Below, one piece after another: positions 25,251-34,645 of a stretch of 38,670 bases of DNA. Position 1 is the stretch's first letter, and each line of letters begins with the position of its first letter. The stretch comes from Candidatus Gastranaerophilales bacterium (GTDB lineage Bacteria > Cyanobacteriota > Vampirovibrionia > Gastranaerophilales > Gastranaerophilaceae), in NCBI GenBank assembly GCA_947857085.1, contig CANUDF010000008.1, positions 1 to 38,670 on the forward strand. The letters are read 5' to 3'. A model generated the notes under the pieces. That model saw only the letters and a program-made list of their open reading frames with translations. It did not search any database and was not told where the DNA came from. The translations under genes and the position numbers were made by a program.

Positions 25251-26542
25251 ACGGTATGATAGGGCAAAATTCATTAAACCTTGACTTATCTAGAGGTGGA
25301 AACTCTCTTTCAATAGATGTAGACCCGGCAAATTTAACCTCTGATTATTTCGATTTTACAGGTAATCCTGCAAATATGACCCAATTAACCATAAGAGATA
25401 TAAATGTGATAAGTAACCCTATTCAATCTGTTACTATATTTGATTTATATGACCATGATAAATACGGTACCGATTTGGCATTATCTCAGGAACTCCAGAA
25501 TTCAATCGTCTACGGCGCCGTAAAAAAATACAAATGGGGACTGACACCAAAATTAACATTATTTGAAATCGATGGTTTCAACCCGAATATCCAGAGGTAT
25601 CAAGGAGCAACCGCCGCTGCATTTATGAACCAGATGCTAAGTTATGACATGACTTTAAACAGAACTGACGAAATCTATACAAATTTAAGAGAACAAAAAC
25701 TTGTATCAAGAAAGTTAAATTCCTACGCATCGGCAGGGCATACCGGAATGTATGTCGATCAGTATTATGAAGATGGTTCCGCTTTCTGGATAAGACCTTA
25801 TGTCAATTTGGAATCTTTCCACCTGTCAGGAGCAGCAGGAACCCTTAACAACCAATCTTACGGTCTGGTTATGGGCCTTGATTTACCAATGCATACAACA
25901 CGTAATGACTGGAAATTATTCCCTACAATTTATGGTGCCTACATAGGTTCAACCCAGCAATACCTTGACTCTGACATGAACCAGAATGGCGGTTACGGCG
26001 GTTTCTTATTAAGTGCATTCAAAAACGATTTCTACGCAGGATGGACAATAAACGGCGGAGGACTCGGGGTTGTTTCAAAATATGCTTCAGGTAAGGATGA
26101 TTACGGTATAGTAACAGCAGGTACCGCATTAAAACTTGCTTATAACTGGAAATTCCTTAAAAGATTCATATTGCAGCCGAGTTTTACTACAGCCTATACA
26201 TTCTTAAGCCCGGCAAATCTAGTAAACTTCCAAACAGTAGATATAAATCAAAATCAGGTTAACGGTTTAACTATTGCACCGTCATTAAGGTTGACCTACA
26301 GAAATGAAACAGGGTTTGAACCTTATATTTACGGTGGCTGCGTAATACCAGTTATGAGTGATATAAAAGCAACAACAGACGGAATAAATCTTGACAAGCT
26401 GACATTAAATGCATGGGCGCAATTCGGGGCAGGCATAAGAAAACGTGTAACCGAACGCGTCACAGCATTTGCTGAAACTATTATCCGTACAGGCGGTAGA
26501 AGCGGCTGGGGATTTATGTTCAATATTGAAATAGCTATTTAA
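25247..26542 (+). CDS. Autotransporter beta-barrel translocator (frameshifted continuation)
   Basis: The second part of the autotransporter. Its first ~150 residues finish the passenger and linker (LFEIDGFNPNIQRYQGA, RTDEIYTNLREQKL); from about 165 on, alternating aromatic/Gly strands form an outer-membrane barrel to the C-terminus at FMFNIEIAI. The TTG at 25247 is only where this frame opens; no ribosome binding site exists, so it is the same gene as 23493-25250 with a one-base shift at the T-run. This could be a slippage event, a sequencing error or true inactivation. Confidence 0.88.
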   Translation: MNGMIGQNSLNLDLSRGGNSLSIDVDPANLTSDYFDFTGNPANMTQLTIRDINVISNPIQSVTIFDLYDHDKYGTDLALSQELQNSIVYGAVKKYKWGLTPKLTLFEIDGFNPNIQRYQGATAAAFMNQMLSYDMTLNRTDEIYTNLREQKLVSRKLNSYASAGHTGMYVDQYYEDGSAFWIRPYVNLESFHLSGAAGTLNNQSYGLVMGLDLPMHTTRNDWKLFPTIYGAYIGSTQQYLDSDMNQNGGYGGFLLSAFKNDFYAGWTINGGGLGVVSKYASGKDDYGIVTAGTALKLAYNWKFLKRFILQPSFTTAYTFLSPANLVNFQTVDINQNQVNGLTIAPSLRLTYRNETGFEPYIYGGCVIPVMSDIKATTDGINLDKLTLNAWAQFGAGIRKRVTERVTAFAETIIRTGGRSGWGFMFNIEIAI

Positions 26543-26588
26543 ACAAATTTAATATTTATGATATACTAGCTTTCGAAAGAGGAAAACA

Positions 26589-27953
26589 ATGATTAACAAA
26601 GACAAGTTAACATTGATGACGAAAGCAAAAGAACACAGTTTTGATTCTATAATCAAAAGTCCTTATAAAATATTGCCTATAACATTTTTCTTCCTGTGTT
26701 TATTCGGCGGAATAATGCTTACACTCCCTATCTCCGGAGCTCAAGGCAGCGTTTCTTTTCTTGATGCTTTGTTTACTGCTGTAAGCGCAGTATGTGTTAC
26801 CGGCCTTACGGTTGTCAGTACCGGCGGGGATTATACTAATTTTGGACAATTTATGGTATTATTTCTTATCCAATCCGGCGGATTAGGAATTATGAGTATA
26901 AGCTCCATAATATTTATTCTTCTGGGAAAAAGAATGTCTTTATCGCATGAAAAAACAGCCCGCAGTATTTTTGAAGCAGGAAGCAAAGAAGAAATAAGAG
27001 ATTCTTTAGTTCTTATCTTTAAATATACCTTTTTAATAGAATTTATAGGAGCAATAATACTTTCAGTATGTTTTGCACTGACCGAAAACAGCATTCTTTC
27101 CGGAATAAAACTCGGGGTATTCACATCTGTGTCGGCTTTTTGTAATGCAGGATTTTTTCTGAAAGACTCCAACCTTTTAAATTATTATGCAAACCCGATA
27201 ATAACATATACTGTTTCATTTTTAATTATATTCGGAGGGATATCGCCTGCAATATGCGTTATGCTTGCAAATCTTTTTAAAGGTAAAAAACTTCCGCCCG
27301 TAGCGGTTATTGTGTTTAATACAACACTTGCCTTATTATTCGGCGGAGCATTGTTCTTTTTTATCTCTGAATATAACGGAGTTCTACAAGGTATGAGCTT
27401 TATAGAAAAAATAAACAATTCATGGTTTCAATCCGCAACTGCAAGAACAGCCGGATTTAATACTGTAGATTTGTCCAATATTAACGCAGGTACATTTTTA
27501 TTAATGGTATCGCTTATGATTGCAGGAGGCTCCCCGGGCGGTACGGCTGGCGGTATAAAAACAGGAACATTAGGGATACTTGCTTTATGCTGCTATAATG
27601 CAATAAGAGGACGCGATAATATTATAAGAAACCGTAATATAACTCCGGAAACAATACAAAAAGCAATTACTTTGACTATTTTATACCTGCTGGTACTACT
27701 AATATCAATATTGATGCTGATTACAACCCAAACAGCTAAACCGGCGCATCTTGTTTTTGAAGCAGCCTCAGCGCTTGGCACAGTAGGATTATCAATGGGT
27801 GCTACACCATATCTTGACGAAATAGGAAAAGTTATAATAATTCTTACAATGTTTATGGGACGTGTAGGCCCAGCGACATTAGTATGCTATATAAATGCAA
27901 AACATAACAATTCAAGAATCAGTTATCCTGATACAAAAATATCTTTAACATAG
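26589..27953 (+). CDS. ktrB: Potassium uptake channel subunit KtrB/TrkH
   Basis: A membrane protein of 454 aa with four repeated membrane-pore-membrane units. The four pore loops show selectivity-filter motifs: CVTGLT, FCNAGFF, RTAGFNT and LGTVGLS. Such subunits take up K+ (Na+-coupled or channel-like) under control of a cytoplasmic RCK ring. The ktrA gene begins nine bases after its stop, so they form an operon. A -10 (TATACT) and an AGAGGA ribosome binding site lie directly upstream. Confidence 0.95.
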   Translation: MINKDKLTLMTKAKEHSFDSIIKSPYKILPITFFFLCLFGGIMLTLPISGAQGSVSFLDALFTAVSAVCVTGLTVVSTGGDYTNFGQFMVLFLIQSGGLGIMSISSIIFILLGKRMSLSHEKTARSIFEAGSKEEIRDSLVLIFKYTFLIEFIGAIILSVCFALTENSILSGIKLGVFTSVSAFCNAGFFLKDSNLLNYYANPIITYTVSFLIIFGGISPAICVMLANLFKGKKLPPVAVIVFNTTLALLFGGALFFFISEYNGVLQGMSFIEKINNSWFQSATARTAGFNTVDLSNINAGTFLLMVSLMIAGGSPGGTAGGIKTGTLGILALCCYNAIRGRDNIIRNRNITPETIQKAITLTILYLLVLLISILMLITTQTAKPAHLVFEAASALGTVGLSMGATPYLDEIGKVIIILTMFMGRVGPATLVCYINAKHNNSRISYPDTKISLT

Positions 27954-27962
27954 GAGAAAAAC

Positions 27963-28610
27963 ATGTCAATACAAGTATTAATAATAGGTTTAGGCCAATT
28001 CGGAATGTCACTTGCAAGAACTCTGGCAGAAAAAGGAACCGAGGTTATCGCAGTAGACATAAACAAAGAACTTGTTAATTCTGCTGCAAGTTTTTTAGAT
28101 GATGCAATATGTCTTGATGCTACAGACGAAATGTCTCTTGCTAAACTATCACCAAATACGAGAGATGTTGTAATCTGTGCAATAGGTTCAAGGGAACCGT
28201 CGATTTTAGCAACAGCACTTCTACGTCAGATGGGTTGCGAAAACCTTATTGCAAGAGCTACTGATAAAATTCATGAAAGAATATTAAAAGCAGTAGGTGC
28301 AAAAAATGTAATTAATCCCGACGCCGAATACGGAAAAAAATTTGCATATAAAATCCTATTCCAAAATGTTATTGCCGATGAAGCTTCCGAAGATATTCAG
28401 CTGCTTGAAATAAACACCCAGCCGTTTATGGAAAACAAAAATCTTGTTGAATTATCTCTGCCCAGCAGATACGGTATAATCGTTGCCGCAATAAAAAGAG
28501 ATGATAAAATAATGCGACCTTATCCAAATGAAAAATTACAATGTAAAGACAAACTTCTTCTTGTATGTACAGAAGATGCTATTGCCAAAATGATTGAGGA
28601 GAATAAATAA
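27963..28610 (+). CDS. ktrA: Potassium uptake regulatory subunit KtrA/TrkA
   Basis: A 215-aa RCK protein: N-terminal Rossmann domain with GLGQFG (GxGxxG) near residue 9, Asp at the end of the second strand (AVDIN) for nucleotide ribose, and a C-terminal TrkA_C domain (about 140-212). It forms the cytoplasmic gating ring on KtrB and senses NAD(H) or ATP/ADP; a single RCK copy of this length is the KtrA form. AGGAG ribosome binding site. Its stop overlaps the next ATG by one base (TAATG). Confidence 0.94.
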   Translation: MSIQVLIIGLGQFGMSLARTLAEKGTEVIAVDINKELVNSAASFLDDAICLDATDEMSLAKLSPNTRDVVICAIGSREPSILATALLRQMGCENLIARATDKIHERILKAVGAKNVINPDAEYGKKFAYKILFQNVIADEASEDIQLLEINTQPFMENKNLVELSLPSRYGIIVAAIKRDDKIMRPYPNEKLQCKDKLLLVCTEDAIAKMIEENK

Positions 28611-29236
28611 TGAATTTTGCAAAATCTATTCATCTATCTTTTTTACTGTTGTTAATCTTTACAACATTTCTGGCACTTGCAGGCATAAGAGGTTTTTTAC
28701 GTTTAGCACCATCTATAGAACAGATAAACCAGCATAATACACAGTCTTTATATTATGCTGAAAATATGTTATCTGCTTTATCTGTAAAAAGGGATATAGT
28801 ATTATTTGAAAAAGCTCTCACTGCTGAAAAACAAAATATCACAGAATCAGGTGAAGCAGAAATAATAAAGAAAATAGAAAGCACATATAAACAGGCCTTT
28901 GCAGGTAACAAAAATTATGAGGAAAAAACTGTCGATAATATTATAGCACTTTCAAAAGTAAACAGACTAGCAATGAAAGAGGCTGCCCTTAACGCACAGA
29001 AGCTGAGCTCTGCCGGCTCATGGGTTATAGCATTTATCACCATATTAATATGGGGGCTTGGATTTATCATTATGAAAAAAATTTCACGAAATGTTATTAA
29101 GCCGATTTTTGAACTTAAAGATGTTTTTGAAAGCTATTGCAGAGGGAATAAACTGAGACGCTGCCCTAAAATTGCACCTACAAAAGATTTTCAGGCTATA
29201 TATGACAGTGTTAATAATCTTTTAGATAAACAGTAA
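28610..29236 (+). CDS. Two-TM HAMP-type membrane sensor without output domain
   Basis: 208 aa: a transmembrane helix at about 7-27, a ~100-residue extracytoplasmic helical region like a four-helix-bundle sensor, a second transmembrane helix at about 140-158, then a HAMP-like segment (KKISRNVIKPIFELKDVF) and a short tail. It ends there, with no kinase, cyclase or methyl-accepting domain. It is translationally coupled to ktrA (overlap TAATG, GAGGAG ribosome binding site). It may tune K+ uptake or be the N-terminal remnant of a chemoreceptor or kinase. Its stop abuts the stop of the convergent gene with no base between. Confidence 0.55.
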   Translation: MNFAKSIHLSFLLLLIFTTFLALAGIRGFLRLAPSIEQINQHNTQSLYYAENMLSALSVKRDIVLFEKALTAEKQNITESGEAEIIKKIESTYKQAFAGNKNYEEKTVDNIIALSKVNRLAMKEAALNAQKLSSAGSWVIAFITILIWGLGFIIMKKISRNVIKPIFELKDVFESYCRGNKLRRCPKIAPTKDFQAIYDSVNNLLDKQ

Positions 29237-30505
29237 CTATACAATCCCGTATTTATGTCCGATAATTTTTAAGATATCAACAGCACGGTCGATTTGTTTG
29301 AATGTTAACTCTTTCATTGCACACAGTCTTAACCTGCATTCTTTGCGTCTTACTGCCGGATAAGTTACAATATTAGTATAAAGACCATTTTCCCTGAGTT
29401 CTGCATGAATTTTGAACAGTTTTTCTTCATCATATATCATAACAGGAATAATAGCTGACTGGCTGTATGCAATATCAAAACCTGCCTCAACCAATTTAGC
29501 TTTTAGATAATTAATTTTATCCCATAAAATTTCTCTGCCGGCTTCATCATTCTGGAAAAGCTTGAATACTTCATTTAATCCTCCCGCGATAGATGCAGGA
29601 AGAGCTGTTGAAAAAAAAAAAGTTCTTGCATAGAGTCTAAGGAAATCAACGATTTCAGCAGATGCCGCGCAATAACCTCCAAGCCCTCCGGGAGACTTGC
29701 TTAACATCCCGACATTTAAGTCAATTTTATCCATAACATCGTAATATTCAGCAGAACCTTTGCCTGTAGGACCTACAATTCCTACCCCATGGGCATCATC
29801 AACCATTACCCTGCATTTGTACTCCCCTGCAAGCTGCGTTATCAAATCAAGTTTTGCAATATCTCCGTCCATTGAAAAAACACCGTCCGTTATTATTAAA
29901 CGGCCTGTCTGTTCCTGAGGAATTTTTTTCAAAACTCTTTCAAGACCTTTCATATCCGAGTGCGGGAATACTTTTATCTCCGCACCTGATAATCTGCACC
30001 CGTCAAAAATGGAAGCATGGTTTGCGCTGTCATTAATAATAACGTCGCCCTCGTTACATAAAGCCGAAATTACTCCTACATTTGTCCCGTAACCGCTTGG
30101 AAAAACAATTGCCGCATCTGTCCCGTAAAAATCTGCAATACGGCTTTCCAATTCTTTATGAATATCTGTAATCCCAGCATAATTAGACACAGCTCCCATT
30201 CCATAACCGAATTTATTTAAAGCACTCACCGCAGCTTTCATTACTTTAGGATGGGTTGACAAATTCAAATATGAGTTCGAGCCTAACATCAAAACAGAAT
30301 GTGCCATGCCTGATTTTTCTCTTATTGAGTATTCACCCTGAACTTTATCTAAAGCTATCATGCCAAGACCTTCATTACCCGTCATTATTCCGCTTGAAAG
30401 AACTTTACTAACCTTTTCAGCTTTTGCAAATAAGTCTTCACCTGCTTCCGTTTTTAAAAAATTTTCAAATTTGCTGCCATCTTTTATTTTCTGCACTTCT
30501 ATCAT
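29237..30505 (-). CDS. Alpha-oxoamine synthase (KBL/BioF-like PLP enzyme)
   Basis: A PLP-dependent enzyme of the family that includes glycine C-acetyltransferase, 8-amino-7-oxononanoate synthase and serine palmitoyltransferase: GSNSYLNLSTHPKV, HASIFDG, ITDGVFSMDGDIA, VDDAHGVG, and LSKSPGGLGGY with the PLP Lys. The 422 aa include an extra N-terminal stretch of about 45 residues. The substrate cannot be decided; no biotin genes are near. A GGAG site precedes the ATG. The coding strand contains eleven consecutive T (complement of 29611-29621) encoding part of TFFFST, in frame in this sequence but a slippage risk. Confidence 0.85.
   Translation of the reverse strand: MIEVQKIKDGSKFENFLKTEAGEDLFAKAEKVSKVLSSGIMTGNEGLGMIALDKVQGEYSIREKSGMAHSVLMLGSNSYLNLSTHPKVMKAAVSALNKFGYGMGAVSNYAGITDIHKELESRIADFYGTDAAIVFPSGYGTNVGVISALCNEGDVIINDSANHASIFDGCRLSGAEIKVFPHSDMKGLERVLKKIPQEQTGRLIITDGVFSMDGDIAKLDLITQLAGEYKCRVMVDDAHGVGIVGPTGKGSAEYYDVMDKIDLNVGMLSKSPGGLGGYCAASAEIVDFLRLYARTFFFSTALPASIAGGLNEVFKLFQNDEAGREILWDKINYLKAKLVEAGFDIAYSQSAIIPVMIYDEEKLFKIHAELRENGLYTNIVTYPAVRRKECRLRLCAMKELTFKQIDRAVDILKIIGHKYGIV
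29611..29621. repeat. Eleven-base A/T homopolymer inside a coding region
   Basis: Eleven A on the plus strand (T in the gene's coding strand) within the alpha-oxoamine synthase. It is the longest homopolymer I noticed in the window. Loss or gain of one base would truncate the enzyme at about residue 300. Confidence 0.9.
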
Positions 30506-30693
30506 AATTATTCTCCATAATACCTCTCAGATTATTCTATATATAATATAAATTTCTATTTAAAAAATTACCCGTCTAACCGTCCTGATGTTTATATTTG
30601 AACAAGCTTAAAGAAATTATTAAATTAACTGCTCTAACAGGTAATGAATAATAATATTTTTCTTTTTAATATGCAAAATAAAAAGGAGTAAAT

Positions 30694-31683
30694 ATGCAAA
30701 AACCTACATCAAAAAATCCAAATTTAACAAAAGAAACAGAGGAGTTTATAAACAGCCTTGCAGGCGGAAAACCTTTATACGAAATGACACCTGAAGATGC
30801 AAGAAAATTCCTTGAAGATTTACAGCATAAAGACCATACGGAAATTGAGGCAGATGTTACTGACAAAGAAATCTCAACAGAAACACATGAAAAAATAAGC
30901 TTAAGAATATATAAACCCAAAAACACAAACGAGAAACTTCCTGCAATATTATATATTCATGGCGGCGGCTGGATACTCGGCGGTAAAGAATCATGGGACA
31001 GATTCTTAAGGCAACTGGCAGTCTGTACAAATTCAGCAGTAATATTTCCTGATTATTCACGTTCTCCGGAAGCAAAATTTCCAAAAGCCATAAATGAAAT
31101 CTATAATACTTTAAAGTATATAAATGAAAACTCTGCTGAATTTAATATAGACACAGAAAAAATAGTTCTTGCAGGTGACAGTGCCGGTGCGAACATGGCA
31201 ACGGTAACTGTTTTAAGGGCATTAAAGGAAAATGGTCCCAGAATATTATTTCAACTACTCTTTTACCCTGTAACGAATGCCGATATGGATACAGAATCGT
31301 ATAATGATTTTGCAGACGGGCCATGGTTGACTAAAAAAGCCATGGAATGGTTCTGGAATGCATATGAACCGGATAAAGAAAAGAGAAACAATCCTTACAT
31401 TTCACCCTTAAAAGCAGACGAGCAGGATTTAAAAAATATGCCCCATACACTAATAATAACTGATGAAAACGACGTCTTGCGCGACGAGGGGGAAGAATAT
31501 GCAAGAAAACTCGATAGAGCAGGTGTAAATGTAATGAATGTACGGATCAACGGTACATGTCATGATTTTATTGTTTTAAATGCACTGGCTGATACGGCTC
31601 CTGTTAAAGCGGCTTTTTTATTAACCTGTGCAAAATTAAAATACATATTTGAAAACAAAGAAGGAGGTAATTATGTTTTTTAA
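30694..31683 (+). CDS. Alpha/beta hydrolase, HSL (hormone-sensitive lipase) family esterase
   Basis: Complete HSL-type features: oxyanion-hole HGGGW (89-93), nucleophile GDSAG (Ser163), acid in TDENDVLRDEG (Asp near 262), and His in CHDF (near 289). It is a cytoplasmic protein of 329 aa, without signal peptide, likely hydrolysing short acyl esters. An AAGGAG site precedes the ATG. The cupin gene's ribosome binding site and start lie inside its last codons, so the two are coupled. Confidence 0.92.
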   Translation: MQKPTSKNPNLTKETEEFINSLAGGKPLYEMTPEDARKFLEDLQHKDHTEIEADVTDKEISTETHEKISLRIYKPKNTNEKLPAILYIHGGGWILGGKESWDRFLRQLAVCTNSAVIFPDYSRSPEAKFPKAINEIYNTLKYINENSAEFNIDTEKIVLAGDSAGANMATVTVLRALKENGPRILFQLLFYPVTNADMDTESYNDFADGPWLTKKAMEWFWNAYEPDKEKRNNPYISPLKADEQDLKNMPHTLIITDENDVLRDEGEEYARKLDRAGVNVMNVRINGTCHDFIVLNALADTAPVKAAFLLTCAKLKYIFENKEGGNYVF

Positions 31684-31978
31684 TGTATTAAATGCAAAAG
31701 AACTTGTAAATTTAGACAATGAAAAGTTCAGTAAAAATATTTTAATGGAAAAAGATAATAGTATGCTTGCAGCAATTGCTCTTAAAAAGGATGAAATAAT
31801 TGATACCCATACATCAGTATGCGACGCTGCCGTTTATGTTATTGACGGAGAGATAGAACTTCACTTTGATGCGGAAAAATTTAAGGTAGACAAAGGAGAA
31901 ATTCTGATGTTCAAAAAAGACAGAGAGCATAAAGTTGTTGCATTAAAAGACAGTAAATTTCTTTTGATAAAAATATAA
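31673..31978 (+). CDS. Cupin-domain protein
   Basis: About 101 aa from the ATG at 31673, preferred because a full AGGAGG lies at 31662-31667. Cupin motif pattern: DTHTSVCDAAVYVIDGEIEL (motif 1, metal-binding residues partly replaced; only one clear His) and KGEILMFKKDREHKV (motif 2). Small cupins bind small molecules or isomerise sugars. It overlaps the esterase by 11 bases, suggesting the two act together. It is followed directly by a bidirectional terminator. Confidence 0.8.
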   Translation: MFFNVLNAKELVNLDNEKFSKNILMEKDNSMLAAIALKKDEIIDTHTSVCDAAVYVIDGEIELHFDAEKFKVDKGEILMFKKDREHKVVALKDSKFLLIKI

Positions 31979-31981
31979 AAT

Positions 31982-32007
31982 AAAAAGCCGGTTTAAACCG
32001 GCTTTTT
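31982..32007. terminator. Bidirectional rho-independent terminator
   Basis: AAAAAGCCGGTTT and AAACCGGCTTTTT form a perfect 13-bp palindrome between the cupin gene and the convergent secreted-protein gene; the A and T runs make it work on both strands. Confidence 0.9.
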
Positions 32008-32737
32008 ATTGTTCATTACAATTGCAGTCCTGCTGCTTGCATAAGCATAAATCTTCACAAAGAATAAGTGTTATATTTTCACCGCATTTGGCGTGATATT
32101 TTACTCCCGGAGTTATAAGTCCGGTAATCAAACCGACAGTCGTACCGACAGGAATACCTATTGCGTAACCTACACCGAGTCTTGCAGGATTAGGAATAAA
32201 TGCAAATCCGGTACCTGCGCCTGCACCGACAATTCCAAGCCCTACCGTATATGCGGCAAGTTTGCCGGCCGTATGCCATGGCCCCTCTTTTAAAGAACCG
32301 TCTTTAGTACAGGGTTGAGCGGACATTTTAACCGCAGTTCCGTCAGGCAGGATAAGGCATTCAAAATTTATATAAACCCGTGCATTTTTATTTGGAATTC
32401 TTTGTTTTTTAATTTTAATAATTGTACCAACAACTTTTGAACAGGCAGGAATCAAAAGGGTTCCCTCCCTCGTGTAAATCGCTTCAGGTACATCAAAATT
32501 TATTCTTTCACCTGCTTTAGAACATTCAGATTTAAAATCACAGTTAAAAGCAACCTTAAATGCATTGCCTTTGCAAATTATATTATGCAGATTTGTAATT
32601 GTAACATTATCTGTTTCGGCACCTTTTTCACAAAACATGTGCTCATAACCCGTAACCTGTTCTTCGCAAGGCATATCTTCCGCAAAAACTGCTGTTCCGA
32701 GTGATAGTACTAAAAGTGCTGCAAATATTCTTTTCAT
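32006..32737 (-). CDS. Secreted Cys-rich protein of unknown function
   Basis: A signal peptide (MKRIFAALLVLSLGTAVFA) is followed by a mature ~225-aa protein. The middle (LLIPACSKVVGTIIKI and INFECLILPDGTAVKM) resembles the beta-barrel pattern of TrbI/VirB10-type periplasmic domains. A Gly-rich hydrophobic segment follows (about 155-200), perhaps membrane-inserting, and the C-terminus is Cys-rich (CEDLCLCKQQDCNCNEQ), suggesting disulfides or metal binding. It is transcribed alone toward the terminator at 31982-32007. I do not know its role. Confidence 0.65.
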   Translation of the reverse strand: MKRIFAALLVLSLGTAVFAEDMPCEEQVTGYEHMFCEKGAETDNVTITNLHNIICKGNAFKVAFNCDFKSECSKAGERINFDVPEAIYTREGTLLIPACSKVVGTIIKIKKQRIPNKNARVYINFECLILPDGTAVKMSAQPCTKDGSLKEGPWHTAGKLAAYTVGLGIVGAGAGTGFAFIPNPARLGVGYAIGIPVGTTVGLITGLITPGVKYHAKCGENITLILCEDLCLCKQQDCNCNEQ

Positions 32738-32845
32738 ATATACAGATTTAAACAGTTCTGCATAAATTTCTATTGCCGTATTAAACTAGTTATAATAATT
32801 TAAAAAGTTGATAACAAATACATTTAGTACTAATATAATATACGT

Positions 32846-33787
32846 ATGTTAACTAATTTATTTGAAAAATTTACCGTTTTAAATAATTTTTTATTTGGAG
32901 GAATTGATAAGCTGATTGAAAATATTGGTCTGCCGGACTGGACATGTGATGCAGTTATTGACAGCATACACACACTTCCTTTTTTATTTATGGTATTTGT
33001 ATTTATTGAATTTTTTGAATACTTCTGGGCAGATAAAATCAACCGTTTCATGAAAGAATCAGAAAAAACAGGCCCTTTAATAGGCAGTCTTGCATCAATA
33101 ATTCCGCAATGCGGGTTTTCAATAATAGCAAGCACACTATATACAAATAAACTTATAACACGCGGAACATTAATTGCGATTTACCTTGCAACTTCTGATG
33201 AAGCTTTACCTGTACTATTGTCTTACCCTGAAAAGATACATCTTGTTCTTCCTGTAATAGGGGCAAAACTTATTATTGCAATTACTGCGGGTTATATGAT
33301 AGATTTTATTTTTAAATCTGTAATAGACAAAAATGCAGATGAAGATATTCATGAAGAGGGCTGCTGCAAGCATGATATTCTAACAAATAATAAAAATAAC
33401 CTCTGGCTTCACCCTCTGATGCATACATTAAATGTCTTTACATTTGTTTTAATAATAACATTAATTTTAAACTTTTTTATTAAAGATACAGCTATAATAA
33501 ATTTATTAAGCAATCCTGATATAAAGTTTAAAATTCTGGAACCGGTCTTAACAGGGGTTATAGGGTTAATACCAAATTGTGCGGTATCAATAGCTTTAAC
33601 AATGCTCTTAATTAAAGGGACCATATCATTTGGCGCCGCAATTTCAGGTTTGTGTTCAAATGCAGGACTGGGACTGCTTGTACTTTTAAGAAAAAATGAA
33701 AAGTTTAAAGACTCATTGCTGATTATATTACTATTACTTATAATAAGCATCTTGAGCGGGTTAGTTCTTCAGTTTGTTAATTTATAA
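32846..33787 (+). CDS. Putative ArsP_2-type heavy-metal/manganese permease
   Basis: A polytopic membrane protein (about eight to ten helices) of 313 aa with two pseudo-symmetric motifs, IIPQCGFSIIASTLY and LIPNCAVSIALTMLL, each with Pro-x-Cys in a membrane helix, and a hydrophilic central loop holding GCCKH. This is the pattern of the family annotated as arsenic efflux or putative manganese transporter (PF11449-like). Paired Cys in both halves suggest metal(loid) handling. TATAAT ends six bases before ATG with no ribosome binding site, so translation may be leaderless. The 3' end overlaps the convergent DMT gene by six bases. Confidence 0.75.
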   Translation: MLTNLFEKFTVLNNFLFGGIDKLIENIGLPDWTCDAVIDSIHTLPFLFMVFVFIEFFEYFWADKINRFMKESEKTGPLIGSLASIIPQCGFSIIASTLYTNKLITRGTLIAIYLATSDEALPVLLSYPEKIHLVLPVIGAKLIIAITAGYMIDFIFKSVIDKNADEDIHEEGCCKHDILTNNKNNLWLHPLMHTLNVFTFVLIITLILNFFIKDTAIINLLSNPDIKFKILEPVLTGVIGLIPNCAVSIALTMLLIKGTISFGAAISGLCSNAGLGLLVLLRKNEKFKDSLLIILLLLIISILSGLVLQFVNL

Positions 33788-34636
33788 AAGTATAAGGACC
33801 ACAGCGCCTGCAATCATTATAACAGAACCTAAAAGTTTCTTTTTAATATTCTTCTCTGCAAAGAATTTCCAGCCAAAAACAACACTTAAAATTGTAGATA
33901 ACTGAAATAACGCAAGAGCATAACTTACATTCATATGTTTAAATACGTAATTTGTACTCCATTGCATTATGCCTGTAGTCAACAAAAGTAATAAAAATTC
34001 CTTGATATTGGACTTGCATGGTAAAATCTCCTGACGTTTCAAAAATACAAGCAGAAATGAAAATACCGCGCCGAACCAGCAGGAAAAAACAAACGAAACT
34101 AAAATTCCTGACAGAAGAATTACATGTTTCATAAATACAGCTTCAATTGCGGTAAAAATAAGCGCAAGAATTCTATACTGAATTTCACGTCGTTTAAAGA
34201 TTGCCCAAGAAAAACCCTCACTTTGAGTTTCAAAAACAAAATAACTTCCATAAATAATTAAAGCCATGCCGTAAATCCCTGCAAGAGTAGGGATTTCTTT
34301 GAGAAAGAATATACCGAAAAACATTGCAGCAACAGACTTATATGAATTTATAGGACCTAAAAGTGAAAGGTCGCCTTTTTCCAGAGCTTTTACAAGAAAA
34401 GCGTTGCCTACAGCCCCGCAAAATCCTCCGAGCAACGCATATTTGTACGTCATTAAAGGTATACCGGCAAGGTTTATAACACCAAGAAAAAACAAACAAA
34501 ATATGCTTAATCCTGAATAAGTAAAGAAATTTACACTAAGCGGTCTGCATCCTGTCAATGTTAAATGCTTCTGGAGCACGTTAGAAAACGGGTTGGAAAA
34601 AATTCTTAAAAATAAAGCTGTGATAGTCGCTAACAT
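33782..34636 (-). CDS. DMT-superfamily (EamA-like) transporter
   Basis: 284 aa, about ten transmembrane helices in two halves, with EamA-type features (GPINSYKSVAAMFFGIFFLKE in the first half, STILSVVFGWKFFAEK in the second). Such proteins export or import small metabolites such as amino acids or sugars. It starts nine bases after the zinc ADH gene's stop, so the two form an operon. Its substrate is not evident. Confidence 0.85.
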   Translation of the reverse strand: MLATITALFLRIFSNPFSNVLQKHLTLTGCRPLSVNFFTYSGLSIFCLFFLGVINLAGIPLMTYKYALLGGFCGAVGNAFLVKALEKGDLSLLGPINSYKSVAAMFFGIFFLKEIPTLAGIYGMALIIYGSYFVFETQSEGFSWAIFKRREIQYRILALIFTAIEAVFMKHVILLSGILVSFVFSCWFGAVFSFLLVFLKRQEILPCKSNIKEFLLLLLTTGIMQWSTNYVFKHMNVSYALALFQLSTILSVVFGWKFFAEKNIKKKLLGSVIMIAGAVVLILL

Positions 34637-34645
34637 AATAATCCT

